NCBI GenBank assembly: GCA_002344205.1
Contig: DDSZ01000002.1
Span: 1 to 64,000, forward strand
Direction: 5' to 3'
Length of the DNA: 64,000 bases
Source: Opitutaceae bacterium UBA2377
Lineage (GTDB): Bacteria; Verrucomicrobiota; Verrucomicrobiia; Opitutales; Opitutaceae
Shown here: in pieces, positions 42,309-51,042 of the stretch
Position numbering within the stretch: position 1 is the first letter of the stretch
How the letters are laid out: each line of letters begins with the position of its first letter
Translations under genes and position numbers: made by a program
Notes under the pieces: model-generated
Told to the model about the DNA's origin: nothing
What the model saw: the letters and a program-made list of their open reading frames with translations, nothing else
Database searches by the model: none

Positions 42309-44219
42309 TTACAGCACCTGCAGTTTCTTGCGGTAGAAGCGGACGACCTCGTCGGGGTCGTCGGTGAAGAGGATGTAGTCGTTCATCCAGGCCGGGGCGC
42401 GCTGGTCCTTGATCATCTGGTTCACCTGTTTGCGGAGGTCGCCCCAGAATCTGGCGTTGAAGAAGACGTAGGGCACGCGGGGGCGGATGCCGAGCTTGAG
42501 GTTGCAGAGTTCGATGCCGATCTCCTCGAGCGTGCCGACGCCGCCGACATTGAAGATGCAAAAATCCGCCGCTTCGAACCACTTTTGGCGGAAGTGCCGC
42601 GAGTTTTCCTGGAAGGTGTTGAAGAAATCCACGCCGAGCTCGGGCGGCTGCGCCTCCAGCTCGAGGAAACACGCGCCGGTGAGCGCACCCTTGCCACGGG
42701 CCTGGTCGGTGGCGAGACGCATGACGCCGCCGCCGCCGCCGGTGAGCACGCCGAGGTTGCCGCCGAGGAAGCCGGTGAGCTTGTCCACGAGCGAGGAGAT
42801 GCGGTCGGTGTCGGCCTGGTCGAGCCCGACGGCGGAGCCGTAGAAGGCGAGGATGGTGCTTTCCTGGAACTTGCGGGCCGTCTCCTCGCGCACGAAGAAG
42901 CCGTGGTCGCGCTTGTAGGTGTGCAGGTAGAGTTCCTTGGTCAGCTCGTCATACCAATAGACCTTCACGCCGATGGAGTGGAAGGTATCGAGGCGGGCGT
43001 GGGCGTTGCTGGAGAGGAAGTAGCCGTGCGTGCGCGAGGCGCGCCGGAAAATGATGCGGCGCAGCTTCAGGTCGCCCAGCCGGGTGATCAGTTCCATGTG
43101 CTCGAGCAGGTCGGGAAAATAATCGACCACGAGCGTATCAGCGTCGGCCGGGGCGGCGTCGAGGGCCTGGATGAGCGTGCGGCTGCCCATGGGGCAGGCG
43201 TCGCCCTCGAGGAGCTTGCGCAGCTCCTCGTCCTTGGCGCGGATGAGGATGGCGCGGTTTTCCATCGTGGCGCTCTGGCCGCGGACGGTGATCTTGGTCT
43301 TGGGTGCCGGGGCGCCGGTCTCGCGGGCCGGAAACTCATCCAGGCACTTGAACAGGCTTTGGGCGGTGCCGAGCAGGCGCAGGCGCTTTTTGGCCAGGGT
43401 CTTGGCCTCGGGGTCGGTGTAGGGCGGAGCACGGAAGACCTCGACGGAGACCATGGGGTTCACGACCGGGTGCTCGCCGGTGTTGTAAACCTCGAGCATG
43501 ATGTTCGTGCCGAAGGTCTTGATGGGATCGAGCAGGACGGCGCTGGTGTGGAGGCCGAAGTTGCCCTCGCCGGGGTTGAGCACGACGTAGTGCTCTTTCA
43601 GATACATCGAGCAGCTCGTAAGGACGCCGGACTGCGGCGGGATGGCCAGCGGGGCGGCGTCGTGGCGGACCTGCACCTTGTCGATGAAGGAGCGGCCGGC
43701 ATAGCCGCTCACGATGTGCTCGAAGTTGAGCCGCTGGAGCCGCGGGTTCAGGGTGTAGCTGACGGGATGTGGGGTGAAGAAGACGCGGCCGCCCGAGTCG
43801 ATGGAGATGGTGTTGGGCAGCTTGAGCAGGTTCTGCCGGAGGGCATCCCAGATCTCGGTGCTGGAGAGCTTGGCGGCGGCGGGGGCGTGGAAGAGCCGGC
43901 CCACGGGCGTGCCGGGCCGGAGGAGTTTTTTCCAGTAGGGGGCGTTGGGAAAGCTCTGGTCGTAGAGGAAGGCCTCCGCTTCCAGCACGAGCCGGTTGCC
44001 GTCCACGGTCGGGGGACCTTGCAGGATCATCTCGATGCCGATCCGCGCGAGCGAGCTGCGCTCGGTGAACCGGAGGGCTGCGCGGTGCTCCTTCATGAAG
44101 TCGAACTCGGCGGGAAGGCGCGGCCAGAAGGCGAGAGTGAGCAGGGCCGTCTGTTCGTCCTTGGTTTTGACGGTCAGGATCTGGCCGTCCTGGCTGGTCC
44201 AAAATTGATCGGATGACAT
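42309..44219 (-). CDS. Two-domain protein: large unknown N-terminus plus LOG-family domain
   Basis: 636 residues from the ATG at 44219; the frame runs further upstream without similarity. The C-terminal 190 residues form a LOG/lysine-decarboxylase-like Rossmann domain: ILAFYGSAVG (about 449), LTGGGGGVMR (around 494) and GGVGTLEEIGIE (559-570), equal to the PGGxGTxxE motif but with Asn-Val in place of Pro. LOG proteins cleave nucleoside 5'-monophosphates, best known for cytokinin activation. The first 440 residues have no recognisable domain; LVVDYFPDLLEHMELI and LRRIIFRRASRTHGYF suggest a further alpha/beta region. Normal LOG proteins are 180-240 residues, so the fusion is unusual. Confidence 0.75.
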   Translation of the reverse strand: MSSDQFWTSQDGQILTVKTKDEQTALLTLAFWPRLPAEFDFMKEHRAALRFTERSSLARIGIEMILQGPPTVDGNRLVLEAEAFLYDQSFPNAPYWKKLLRPGTPVGRLFHAPAAAKLSSTEIWDALRQNLLKLPNTISIDSGGRVFFTPHPVSYTLNPRLQRLNFEHIVSGYAGRSFIDKVQVRHDAAPLAIPPQSGVLTSCSMYLKEHYVVLNPGEGNFGLHTSAVLLDPIKTFGTNIMLEVYNTGEHPVVNPMVSVEVFRAPPYTDPEAKTLAKKRLRLLGTAQSLFKCLDEFPARETGAPAPKTKITVRGQSATMENRAILIRAKDEELRKLLEGDACPMGSRTLIQALDAAPADADTLVVDYFPDLLEHMELITRLGDLKLRRIIFRRASRTHGYFLSSNAHARLDTFHSIGVKVYWYDELTKELYLHTYKRDHGFFVREETARKFQESTILAFYGSAVGLDQADTDRISSLVDKLTGFLGGNLGVLTGGGGGVMRLATDQARGKGALTGACFLELEAQPPELGVDFFNTFQENSRHFRQKWFEAADFCIFNVGGVGTLEEIGIELCNLKLGIRPRVPYVFFNARFWGDLRKQVNQMIKDQRAPAWMNDYILFTDDPDEVVRFYRKKLQVL

Positions 44220-44365
44220 GGGAAGAGCGTTTAGGATGCCCCGGATACCGGGCTGACACAAGCGGGGAGTAAGGGATTGCATTCTCCGGGGCCGGCTGGC
44301 ACATCCAAAAACTCCGCGGCACAAATGTGTCCGGAACGTGACGAATAGCTTCCCAACCTCAATCC

Positions 44366-45148
44366 ATGAAACTCCACTCCCTGTTTACGACCGCCGTGCT
44401 CGGCCTCGGTGTCACCACCGCGGCCCTCGCCCAGGAGGTCAAACTCAACCTGCCCGGCACGACCGAGGCGCAAAGGACCCCGGCAGCCCTCGCCGCGGCA
44501 CCCGCCAATTCCTTTACCGAGGCCCAAATCCTCGAGACTTTCGGCTGGTTCTTCACGGCCCGTCTCGGTCTCCACGAGCTGGAGCTGACCCCGGAGCAGA
44601 TCACCCATCTCACCAAGGGCGTGGCCGCGGCGGTTGCCGGCAAGGAGCCGCCTTATGATCTGACCAAGATTGGTCCGGTCATGGATGAGTTTATCCAAGG
44701 CCGGCAGCAGGCGGCCTTCGAACGGCTCAAGACCGAGAACGAGCGTCTTTCGCGCGAATTTTTCGCCGAGCTCAGCAAGCGCCCCAACGTCAAGCAACTG
44801 CCCAGCGGCCTGCGTTACGAGATCGTGCAGCCCGGTGCGGCGGCCAAGCCCACGCTGAAAGATACCGTGCGCATCAATTACACCGGCAGCTTGGTGGACG
44901 GCATGGTGTTCGACACGAACGAGGGTCGCGGCGGGCCGGCCGAGATCGCGATGGACAAGGTTATCCCCGGCTGGGCCGAAGGCGTGCAGCTCATCGGCGC
45001 CGGCGGCAAGATCATGCTCTATATCCCCGCCAATCTCGCCTACGGCGACACCGGCATTGGCGACATCCCGCCGGCCGCCGCGCTGGTCTTCGAGGTTGAG
45101 TTGGTGGACTTCAAGCCGACCCCGCCTGAGGCGGCTGAGGCCAAGTAA
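44366..45148 (+). CDS. FKBP-type peptidyl-prolyl cis-trans isomerase, exported
   Basis: 260 residues. Signal peptide 1-22 (cut near ALA-QE). Residues 40-145 are the helical FKBP N-terminal dimerisation domain, residues 155-255 the catalytic FKBP domain with VRINYTGSLVDGMVFD, VIPGWAEGVQLIGAGGK and YIPANLAYGD. It resembles FkpA/Mip periplasmic folding helpers. Single-gene unit ended by an intrinsic terminator. Confidence 0.93.
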   Translation: MKLHSLFTTAVLGLGVTTAALAQEVKLNLPGTTEAQRTPAALAAAPANSFTEAQILETFGWFFTARLGLHELELTPEQITHLTKGVAAAVAGKEPPYDLTKIGPVMDEFIQGRQQAAFERLKTENERLSREFFAELSKRPNVKQLPSGLRYEIVQPGAAAKPTLKDTVRINYTGSLVDGMVFDTNEGRGGPAEIAMDKVIPGWAEGVQLIGAGGKIMLYIPANLAYGDTGIGDIPPAAALVFEVELVDFKPTPPEAAEAK

Positions 45149-45176
45149 GGTCATCCCGCCCAACCCGGCATTTTTC

Positions 45177-45206
45177 AGCCCCGCCTTTCGGCGGGGCTTT
45201 TTATTT
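45177..45206 (+). terminator. Intrinsic terminator of the FKBP gene
   Basis: AGCCCCGCC (45177-45185), loop TTTC, GGCGGGGCT (45190-45198), followed by TTTTATTT. It lies 28 bp after the FKBP stop. The T-run overlaps the stop codon of the convergent threonine aldolase gene; there is no T-run for the other strand. Confidence 0.92.
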
Positions 45207-46262
45207 GCAGCGGCCGGCTATCGCGGCGAAGTCGGCGAGCAGGGCGTCCACGGCGGCCGGTTTTGTGTCCCATCCGCACATGAAGCGATAGCCGTCGTCG
45301 CCGATGAATTTGAGGAATTGCCAGCCGCGCGCTTCCAACCCGGCGGCGTGCGCGGCGGACAAGCGGACGAAAACTCCGTTGGCCTCAACCGGACAGAGCA
45401 GCCGCGTGCCGGGCAGTTGGGCGAGTCCGGCCGCGAGCCGGCGGGCCATCGCGTTGGCGTGGGCGGCATGGCGCAGCCAGGCTCCATCCCGTAGCATGGC
45501 GGTCCACTGGGCGCAGGCGTAACGCTGCTTGGAAGCCAGTTGTCCGGACTGTTTCACGCGGTAGCTGAAATCACGGGCCAGCTCGCGGTTGAAAAACACG
45601 ACCGCCTCGCAGCCCAGCATGCCGTTCTTGGTGCCGCCGAGGCTGAGCACGTCCACTCCGACCCGCCAGGTGAGGTCGGCCGGCGTGAGGCCTTGCGGGG
45701 CGAAGGCCGCCGCGGCGTTCGCAAAGCGGGCGCCATCCATGTGCAGGGTGATCCCGTGGCGGCGCGCGACTTCGCCCAAGGCGCCGGTTTCATCCGGTGT
45801 GTAGAGGGTGCCGAATTCCGTGGCTTGGGTGAGCGACAGGGCGCCGGGCCGGGGGAAATGCACATCGCTCCGCCGGCCGAGGGCCGCGGCGACGGTGTCG
45901 GGGGTGAGCTTGGCCCCGGCGCCGGCGAGCGGGATGATCTTGGCGCCGCCGGTGAAATGCTCCACCGCACCGCACTCGTCCACCTGCAGGTGGGCGGATT
46001 CATGGCAGAATACTCCTTGATAACTCCGGCACGCGGCAGCGAGCGCGAGGGCGTTGGCGGCGGTGCCGTTGAACACGAAGAAAACTTCGCAGTCCGTGCC
46101 GAACAGCGTGCGCAACGCCTGCCGGGCTTCCGCGGTCCGGGGATCCCCGCCGTAGCCGGCGGCGTGGTCCGTGTTGGCGGCGGTGAGTGCAGCCAAAGCT
46201 TCGGGGCAGATGCCGGCGGTGTTGTCACTGGCGAAGGTCCAGTCGGGCCGTGGGGCGGTCAT
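45201..46262 (-). CDS. Low-specificity L-threonine aldolase-like PLP enzyme
   Basis: 353 residues from the ATG at 46262 (FASDNTAGICPEAL follows, the usual start of this family). PLP Lys212 lies in SLGGTKNGMLG, with HMDGARFANA holding the cofactor Asp. The TKNG form occurs in the low-specificity enzymes of Pseudomonas type. It splits threonine or other beta-hydroxy amino acids into glycine and an aldehyde. Convergent with the FKBP gene; divergent from aroK with 89 bp between. Confidence 0.88.
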   Translation of the reverse strand: MTAPRPDWTFASDNTAGICPEALAALTAANTDHAAGYGGDPRTAEARQALRTLFGTDCEVFFVFNGTAANALALAAACRSYQGVFCHESAHLQVDECGAVEHFTGGAKIIPLAGAGAKLTPDTVAAALGRRSDVHFPRPGALSLTQATEFGTLYTPDETGALGEVARRHGITLHMDGARFANAAAAFAPQGLTPADLTWRVGVDVLSLGGTKNGMLGCEAVVFFNRELARDFSYRVKQSGQLASKQRYACAQWTAMLRDGAWLRHAAHANAMARRLAAGLAQLPGTRLLCPVEANGVFVRLSAAHAAGLEARGWQFLKFIGDDGYRFMCGWDTKPAAVDALLADFAAIAGRCK

Positions 46263-46351
46263 CCCGGCAGTGCAGCACAAAGCGCCGGCGGGGGCCAAGG
46301 TGTTTTCGTGTTTGGCAAGCGCGGGCCGACGCCGTTGCCTTGGCCGACACG

Positions 46352-46897
46352 ATGAACGCAGCCGACGTCAACCTCTACCTCGTGGGTTTCATGGGCACCG
46401 GCAAGACGACGATCGGCCGGACGGTGGCGCACCGCCTGGGCTTTCACCTGCTCGACAGCGACCACGAGATTGAGCGGCAGCACGGCAAGAGCATTGCCGA
46501 GATTTTTGCCCAAGAGGGTGAGTCGGTTTTCCGGGGGCTGGAACGCGCCTTCGTGGAAACCGGCCACCCGGCCGAGCGCACGGTTGTCGCCTGCGGCGGC
46601 GGGCTGGTGGTGCAACCGGGCCTGCTCGACCTGTTGCGCGCCCGCGGGGTGGTTGTGTGCCTGCATGCGTCGCTGGAAACCATCCTGGAGCGCACTTCGC
46701 GCCACCGGCACCGGCCGCTGCTCAATGTCGAGGATCCTTCGGTGCGCCTCCGCGCGCTCTACGCCGCGCGCGAGCCGATCTACAAGCAGGCGGGCACGGT
46801 CGTGCTGACGGATTCGCGCCCGTTGGGCGAGATCGTGGGCCATGTGATCCGGGTGTGGCGGCGCGACGCGGCGGATTTTGCCCGTCCGGCCCGCTGA
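46352..46897 (+). CDS. aroK: Shikimate kinase
   Basis: 181 residues. P-loop GFMGTGKT (12-19), Asp35/Asp37 in LLDSDHEIE for Mg and shikimate, the Arg of FRGLE, and CGGGLV (about 83) for shikimate binding are all in place. It phosphorylates shikimate at the 3-OH. It converges with the thioesterase gene 21 bp later, where a 12-bp palindrome AGCGCCGGCGCT is found at 46907-46918. Confidence 0.95.
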   Translation: MNAADVNLYLVGFMGTGKTTIGRTVAHRLGFHLLDSDHEIERQHGKSIAEIFAQEGESVFRGLERAFVETGHPAERTVVACGGGLVVQPGLLDLLRARGVVVCLHASLETILERTSRHRHRPLLNVEDPSVRLRALYAAREPIYKQAGTVVLTDSRPLGEIVGHVIRVWRRDAADFARPAR

Positions 46898-46918
46898 CCG
46901 GCGGCGAGCGCCGGCGCT

Positions 46919-47323
46919 TCAACCCCGGAACAACGCATTCATCCGCGTGCTGAAAGCGGGCGGCGGGCGCACCGGTTTGCCCTCGCGGTCGATGAAGGCG
47001 TGCAGGGTGTGGCCGGTCACGAGCAGCTCATGCCCGCGGCGGATCTCATATTCGAGGCGGATGCGCAGGAGGGGTTTTTCGCGCAACGTCGTGATGACGG
47101 TGACGGTGTCGTCGTAAAGGGCCGGCCGATGGTATTTGACCGCGACCTCGAGCACGGGCAGCCGGTAGCCGTCGGCCTCCAGTTCGCGGTAGGGAATGCC
47201 TTGCTCTTTCAGCAACCCGGTGCGGCCGATCTCAAACCACGGCAGGTAGCTGCCATGATAGACGATGCCCATCATGTCGGTTTCGGCGTAGCGGACGGTG
47301 ACTTCGGAGCGGGAGGTGATCAT
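46919..47323 (-). CDS. YbgC/4HBT-family acyl-CoA (or acyl-ACP) thioesterase
   Basis: 134 residues from the ATG at 47323, overlapping the upstream glycosyltransferase stop (ATGA). The hot-dog fold active site shows Asp16 in RYAETDMMGIVYHGSY, with His23 following, and LRIRLEYEIRR as the central strand. These enzymes hydrolyse short acyl-CoA or acyl-ACP thioesters. Next to a lipid-type cluster 1.3 kb away, it might serve there, but it is on the other strand. Confidence 0.88.
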   Translation of the reverse strand: MITSRSEVTVRYAETDMMGIVYHGSYLPWFEIGRTGLLKEQGIPYRELEADGYRLPVLEVAVKYHRPALYDDTVTVITTLREKPLLRIRLEYEIRRGHELLVTGHTLHAFIDREGKPVRPPPAFSTRMNALFRG

Positions 47324-48462
47324 GGCGCGGCGGGGAGATCGAAAAGCGAGCGGGCGGAGGCTTGCCAGCAATTCCGCCGGGCCCACTCCCGGCCGGTCTC
47401 CCCCAATTGCCGGCGCAAGGCGGGGTCGGTGATGAGTCGGGCAAAGGCCGCGGTGAGCCCGGCGGCATCGCCGGGCTTTACGAGCAGACCGGTTTTTCCG
47501 TCCAGCACGGCTTCGCCCACGCCGCCGATGTCGTGCGCCACCACCGGCAGGCCGTGGGCGGAGGCTTCCAAATAGACCAGGCCGAAGCCTTCGACGCTCG
47601 GTCCGCAGGGGACGCTGGTCATCGCGAAGATGTCGGCCTGATCGTAGGCGGTGGCGAGGGCGGCATCATCGACATTGGCTTCGAAGTTCACGGGAAAGTC
47701 CGCCGTGGCCGCGAGCGCGCGCAGTCTGGTCTCGTAGCCGGGCTTGCCGTGACCGCCGATGAGCCGGCAGGCGATGCGGGCGCGCAGTTCCGGTGGCAAC
47801 GCCAACAGGGCCTGCAAAGTTTCGAGCTGGCCTTTGCGCGGATGCCAGCGACCGACCGTGAGCACGATGAGGCGATCCCCGTTTGACGCCGGTGTCGCGG
47901 ATCGCGCCGGCGACAGATGGAAATCAGCCCGCAGGGCGCCGGGTGACAGCATCACCTTGCCGCTGGCTTCCGGAAAGTGCGTGCAAAGCAGGTCGCGGGT
48001 GTAGCCGGTCAGGGTGCTGATGCGGACGGCGTGGCGGATGAGACGCCGGGTGAGCCGGCGGGTGAGGGGGTTGCGGTGAAAGCGCAGGATTTCCGAACCG
48101 TGGAAGGTGAGGATGAGGCGGGGCGGCCGGAAGGCCTTGAAGAACTGCAGATACATCAGGCTCAGCATGGGCCCGGGCTCGGGCAGCCAAACCACGGTTT
48201 GGCGCAGGTCGCGGCGGTTGCGGACGAGCTCGCGGCCGAGTTGCCAGAGACACCAAAAGTCGTGGGTGCCCTTCAGGGACAGGCGGCGCAGCCGGAAGGG
48301 CCAGGGTTTTTCCAAGGCGCGGTCCGGGGCGGCCTGGGCCCACACTTCGACCGCGGCGCCGGCGCCGGCTGCCGCGGTGGCCATCTCCTCGGTGAAGGTC
48401 GCGATCCCGCCCCGCCTAGGGTAGAACTCATGGGTGATGATATGGAGGGCAGGGGCGCTCAT
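47320..48462 (-). CDS. GT4-family glycosyltransferase
   Basis: 380 residues from the ATG at 48462, where the GT-B domain starts (ALHIITHEFYPRRGGIATF). N-terminal acceptor domain, then the donor domain with LTVGRWHPRKGQ and the catalytic E-x7-E-like PSVEGFGLVYLEASAHG. It transfers a sugar from a nucleotide donor to a lipid, polysaccharide or small molecule at the cytoplasmic face of the membrane. Coupled to the thioesterase and divergent from the acyl cluster (183 bp between starts), so a shared pathway is plausible. Confidence 0.85.
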   Translation of the reverse strand: MSAPALHIITHEFYPRRGGIATFTEEMATAAAGAGAAVEVWAQAAPDRALEKPWPFRLRRLSLKGTHDFWCLWQLGRELVRNRRDLRQTVVWLPEPGPMLSLMYLQFFKAFRPPRLILTFHGSEILRFHRNPLTRRLTRRLIRHAVRISTLTGYTRDLLCTHFPEASGKVMLSPGALRADFHLSPARSATPASNGDRLIVLTVGRWHPRKGQLETLQALLALPPELRARIACRLIGGHGKPGYETRLRALAATADFPVNFEANVDDAALATAYDQADIFAMTSVPCGPSVEGFGLVYLEASAHGLPVVAHDIGGVGEAVLDGKTGLLVKPGDAAGLTAAFARLITDPALRRQLGETGREWARRNCWQASARSLFDLPAAP

Positions 48463-48645
48463 GCGCGGTGGGCGGGTAAGGCGGGTGGCAAGGAGCCTGT
48501 AGGTTGGCCCGCCGGGCGCGGCTGGCAAGCGCCGCATCCGTTCCGGCCGGGAACCAACCCTCCCTGCGGCCTACTGTGCAAGGCCCGTCCCCGCCAAGAA
48601 ATTGGGTTTACAAGCCCCGGGGTCGTAACATACAAACGCCGAACA

Positions 48646-49620
48646 ATGTCAGAAGCAGTTCATAAATCGCAGGGCAGCAGCAAGCCGTTTCCGTTTGTCA
48701 TGAAACCGGTTGCGCCCGAGGAGGAAGCCGCCCTGCGCGAGTCGCTCAAACGCTGCTCTCCTTCGACTTTTGAGGCGGCCATCCAGTTTCGCAAAACCGG
48801 CAATCCCGAGCACTTGCCCGCGGTCGTGATCGGCGTGATCGAGCGGTTCGTGGAGCCCGATCTGCGCGTTAAGCTGAAGGATGCCGACGACGACCTGCGC
48901 CTGATCGAGGACCTCGGCATCGACTCGCTCACGATGATGGAAATCGTGATCCTTGTGGAAGACGTGCTGCAGATGTCCATCAACAACGACGAATTGCGCA
49001 ACCTGCGCACGGTCGGGGATGTGAAGACTTTCATCGACTGCAAGGTCCGCGGCCTGCCCCTGCCCATGCCCACCAAATTTCTGCCCATCGAACAGATCGC
49101 GGCCACGATGCCGATCCAGCCGCCGTTCCTCTTCCTCAACGAGGCCTCGGTCAGCTCCAGCGGGGCCAACGCCAAATACAAGATCTCCGGCCAGGAATTT
49201 TTCCTGCAGGGCCACTTCAAGGACAATCCGGTGATGCCCGCCTCGATCATGCTGGAGGCACTGGGCCAGCTCGCCGTGCTCTACCTGCTCGAAGGCCTGA
49301 CCCCGGAACCCGGCAAGGTGGTCAACCCCCAGATGATTTTCTTCACCGGCTGCGAAGGCGTGCGCGCCCACCGGGTTTGCAAGCCCGGTGACATTCTCAC
49401 GCTCTCCATCAAGCCCAAGCGCATGAAAATGCCGCTGGCGACCTTCGAAGGTGCCATCCGCGTGGGTCAGGAGAAGGCCGTCATTGCCGAGGAGATCACC
49501 CTGACCTTCGGGTTCTCCGAGGTCGTGGTGCAGCCTGCCCCGGCGGCGGCCGGCAGCGGTGAAGGCGTCAACGGTTCGGCCCCTTCGTCCACGCCCTTGC
49601 GCGTGGCCGCCAGCGCCTGA
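48646..49620 (+). CDS. Acyl carrier protein-FabZ/FabA-like dehydratase fusion
   Basis: 324 residues from the ATG at 48646. Residues 55-135 form an acyl carrier domain with the phosphopantetheine site Ser94 in LGIDSLTMMEIV. Residues 145-300 form a hot-dog dehydratase with QGHFKDNPVMPASIMLEALG, where His190 and Glu204 match the FabA/FabZ catalytic pair. The C-terminal 25 residues are Ala/Ser-rich. Carrier and dehydratase in one chain is unusual, since bacterial type II systems keep them separate. First gene of a four-gene run; 159 bp separate it from the ketoacyl synthase gene. Confidence 0.88.
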   Translation: MSEAVHKSQGSSKPFPFVMKPVAPEEEAALRESLKRCSPSTFEAAIQFRKTGNPEHLPAVVIGVIERFVEPDLRVKLKDADDDLRLIEDLGIDSLTMMEIVILVEDVLQMSINNDELRNLRTVGDVKTFIDCKVRGLPLPMPTKFLPIEQIAATMPIQPPFLFLNEASVSSSGANAKYKISGQEFFLQGHFKDNPVMPASIMLEALGQLAVLYLLEGLTPEPGKVVNPQMIFFTGCEGVRAHRVCKPGDILTLSIKPKRMKMPLATFEGAIRVGQEKAVIAEEITLTFGFSEVVVQPAPAAAGSGEGVNGSAPSSTPLRVAASA

Positions 49621-49779
49621 GCGGCTGGTTGCGGCGCTGCCGTCACCGCATGTTTGCGTATGTCTCCCGCGTTGACCGCGCGGTCGGAACCGGCTTCGCT
49701 GGCGGCTTGAATTCTCCCCGTCGCGGTTGAAACCGCCGGCCGCTTCTGCGGTCACGTTTCCTCTCACCCACTTTATTGC

Positions 49780-51042
49780 ATGCCCAGAGTCTTTGTCACC
49801 GGAATCGGCCTGATCACCAGCATCGGCAATGATGCCGCCAGCGTCACCAGCAGCCTGCGCGAGTTGCGACACGGTTTCGAACTCTACCCGCCTTTCCAGC
49901 CGGATGACATCCCGGTGAAGGTGGCCGCGCCGGTGAAGGGGTTTCAGACCGACTCGACCGATCCCGAGGACTGGACCTTTCCCGAGCGTTATCGCATCCG
50001 GCGCGAGGTGATCCGCGGCATGGCGCCGCACGGTGTCTATGCCTGGTGCGCGATGCAGCAGGCGATCGAAGATGCGAAGTTGGCCGAGGCGGATTACAGC
50101 AACGCCCACACCGGCCTCTATGCGGCATCCGGCGGTTCGCCGCACCTGATGGGGCACATGCTGCAGCGCATGCACACGCTGGGGGTCATGCGGTGTTCGC
50201 CGCTCGGCATCGTGGCATCCATCTCCGGCACGCTGAATTTCAATCTCGTCGCCCACTTCAGGATCAAGGGCGCCTCGTGCGGTTTCTCCTCGGCCTGCGC
50301 CTCGTCCTCCCACGCTCTCGGCTATGCCTACGACGATCTCACGCTCGGCCGGCAGAAACGCATGTTCGTCGTGGGGGCGGAAGACGGCAACGTGGACAGC
50401 ATCCTGCCGTTCGCCGGCATGCGGGCGCTTTCGCTGCAAAAAGACCCGGTGCTGGCTTCGCGGCCCTTCGATGCGGCGCGCGACGGTTTCGTGGGCACCG
50501 GCGGCGCCGCCGTGCTGGTGCTGGAGACCGAGGACGAGGTCGCCCGCCGCGGCGCGAAGGTTTATTGCGAAGTCGCCGGCTGGGGCCAGGCCTCCGACGG
50601 CCACAACGTCGCCATCTCCCATCCCGACGGCGAAGGCCTGCGGCAGGCGATCGAACACGCGCTCCGCTCCAGCGGCACGCCGGCGGAGGCCGTGGATTAC
50701 ATCAACGCCCACGCCACCTCGACGCCGATCGGCGACATCTCCGAGGCGCGGGCGCTGAAGGCCGTGTTCAAAACCCCGGAGAAACGGCCGGCGGTCAGCA
50801 GCACCAAGGCGCTCACCGGTCACGGGCTGTCGCTGGCCGGCGCCATGGAGAGCGCTTTCTGCGCACTCTCCATCCGGGACGGCTTCATGCCCGGTTCCGC
50901 CCACATCAGCCGGCTCGACCCGGAGTGCGAGGGGCTGAACATCATCCGCTCCACCCAGGCGGCCGCGCCCAACGTGGTGCTGAACAACAGCAGCGGCTTC
51001 GGCGGCGCCAACGTCTCGCTCGTCTTCCGGCGGGCCACCTGA
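49780..51042 (+). CDS. Beta-ketoacyl-ACP synthase (FabF-like)
   Basis: 420 residues. The KAS II triad is complete: Cys173 in SSACASSSHALG, His311 in NAHATSTPIGD and His348 in KALTGHGLSLAG. It performs decarboxylating condensation of an acyl-enzyme with malonyl-ACP. The region before the active site (PDDIPVKVAAPVKG, YRIRREVIRG) is close to FabF but distinct enough to suggest a specialised paralogue. The stop overlaps the SDR start (TGATG). Confidence 0.9.
   Translation: MPRVFVTGIGLITSIGNDAASVTSSLRELRHGFELYPPFQPDDIPVKVAAPVKGFQTDSTDPEDWTFPERYRIRREVIRGMAPHGVYAWCAMQQAIEDAKLAEADYSNAHTGLYAASGGSPHLMGHMLQRMHTLGVMRCSPLGIVASISGTLNFNLVAHFRIKGASCGFSSACASSSHALGYAYDDLTLGRQKRMFVVGAEDGNVDSILPFAGMRALSLQKDPVLASRPFDAARDGFVGTGGAAVLVLETEDEVARRGAKVYCEVAGWGQASDGHNVAISHPDGEGLRQAIEHALRSSGTPAEAVDYINAHATSTPIGDISEARALKAVFKTPEKRPAVSSTKALTGHGLSLAGAMESAFCALSIRDGFMPGSAHISRLDPECEGLNIIRSTQAAAPNVVLNNSSGFGGANVSLVFRRAT

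Noticed and set aside
42060..44216. Open frame of 718 codons on the plus strand
   Set aside because: Antisense image of the LOG-domain gene and part of purD; no motif.
46907..46918. 12-bp perfect palindrome AGCGCCGGCGCT between aroK and the thioesterase gene
   Set aside because: GC-only palindrome in a GC-rich genome with no T-run; not convincing as terminator or operator.
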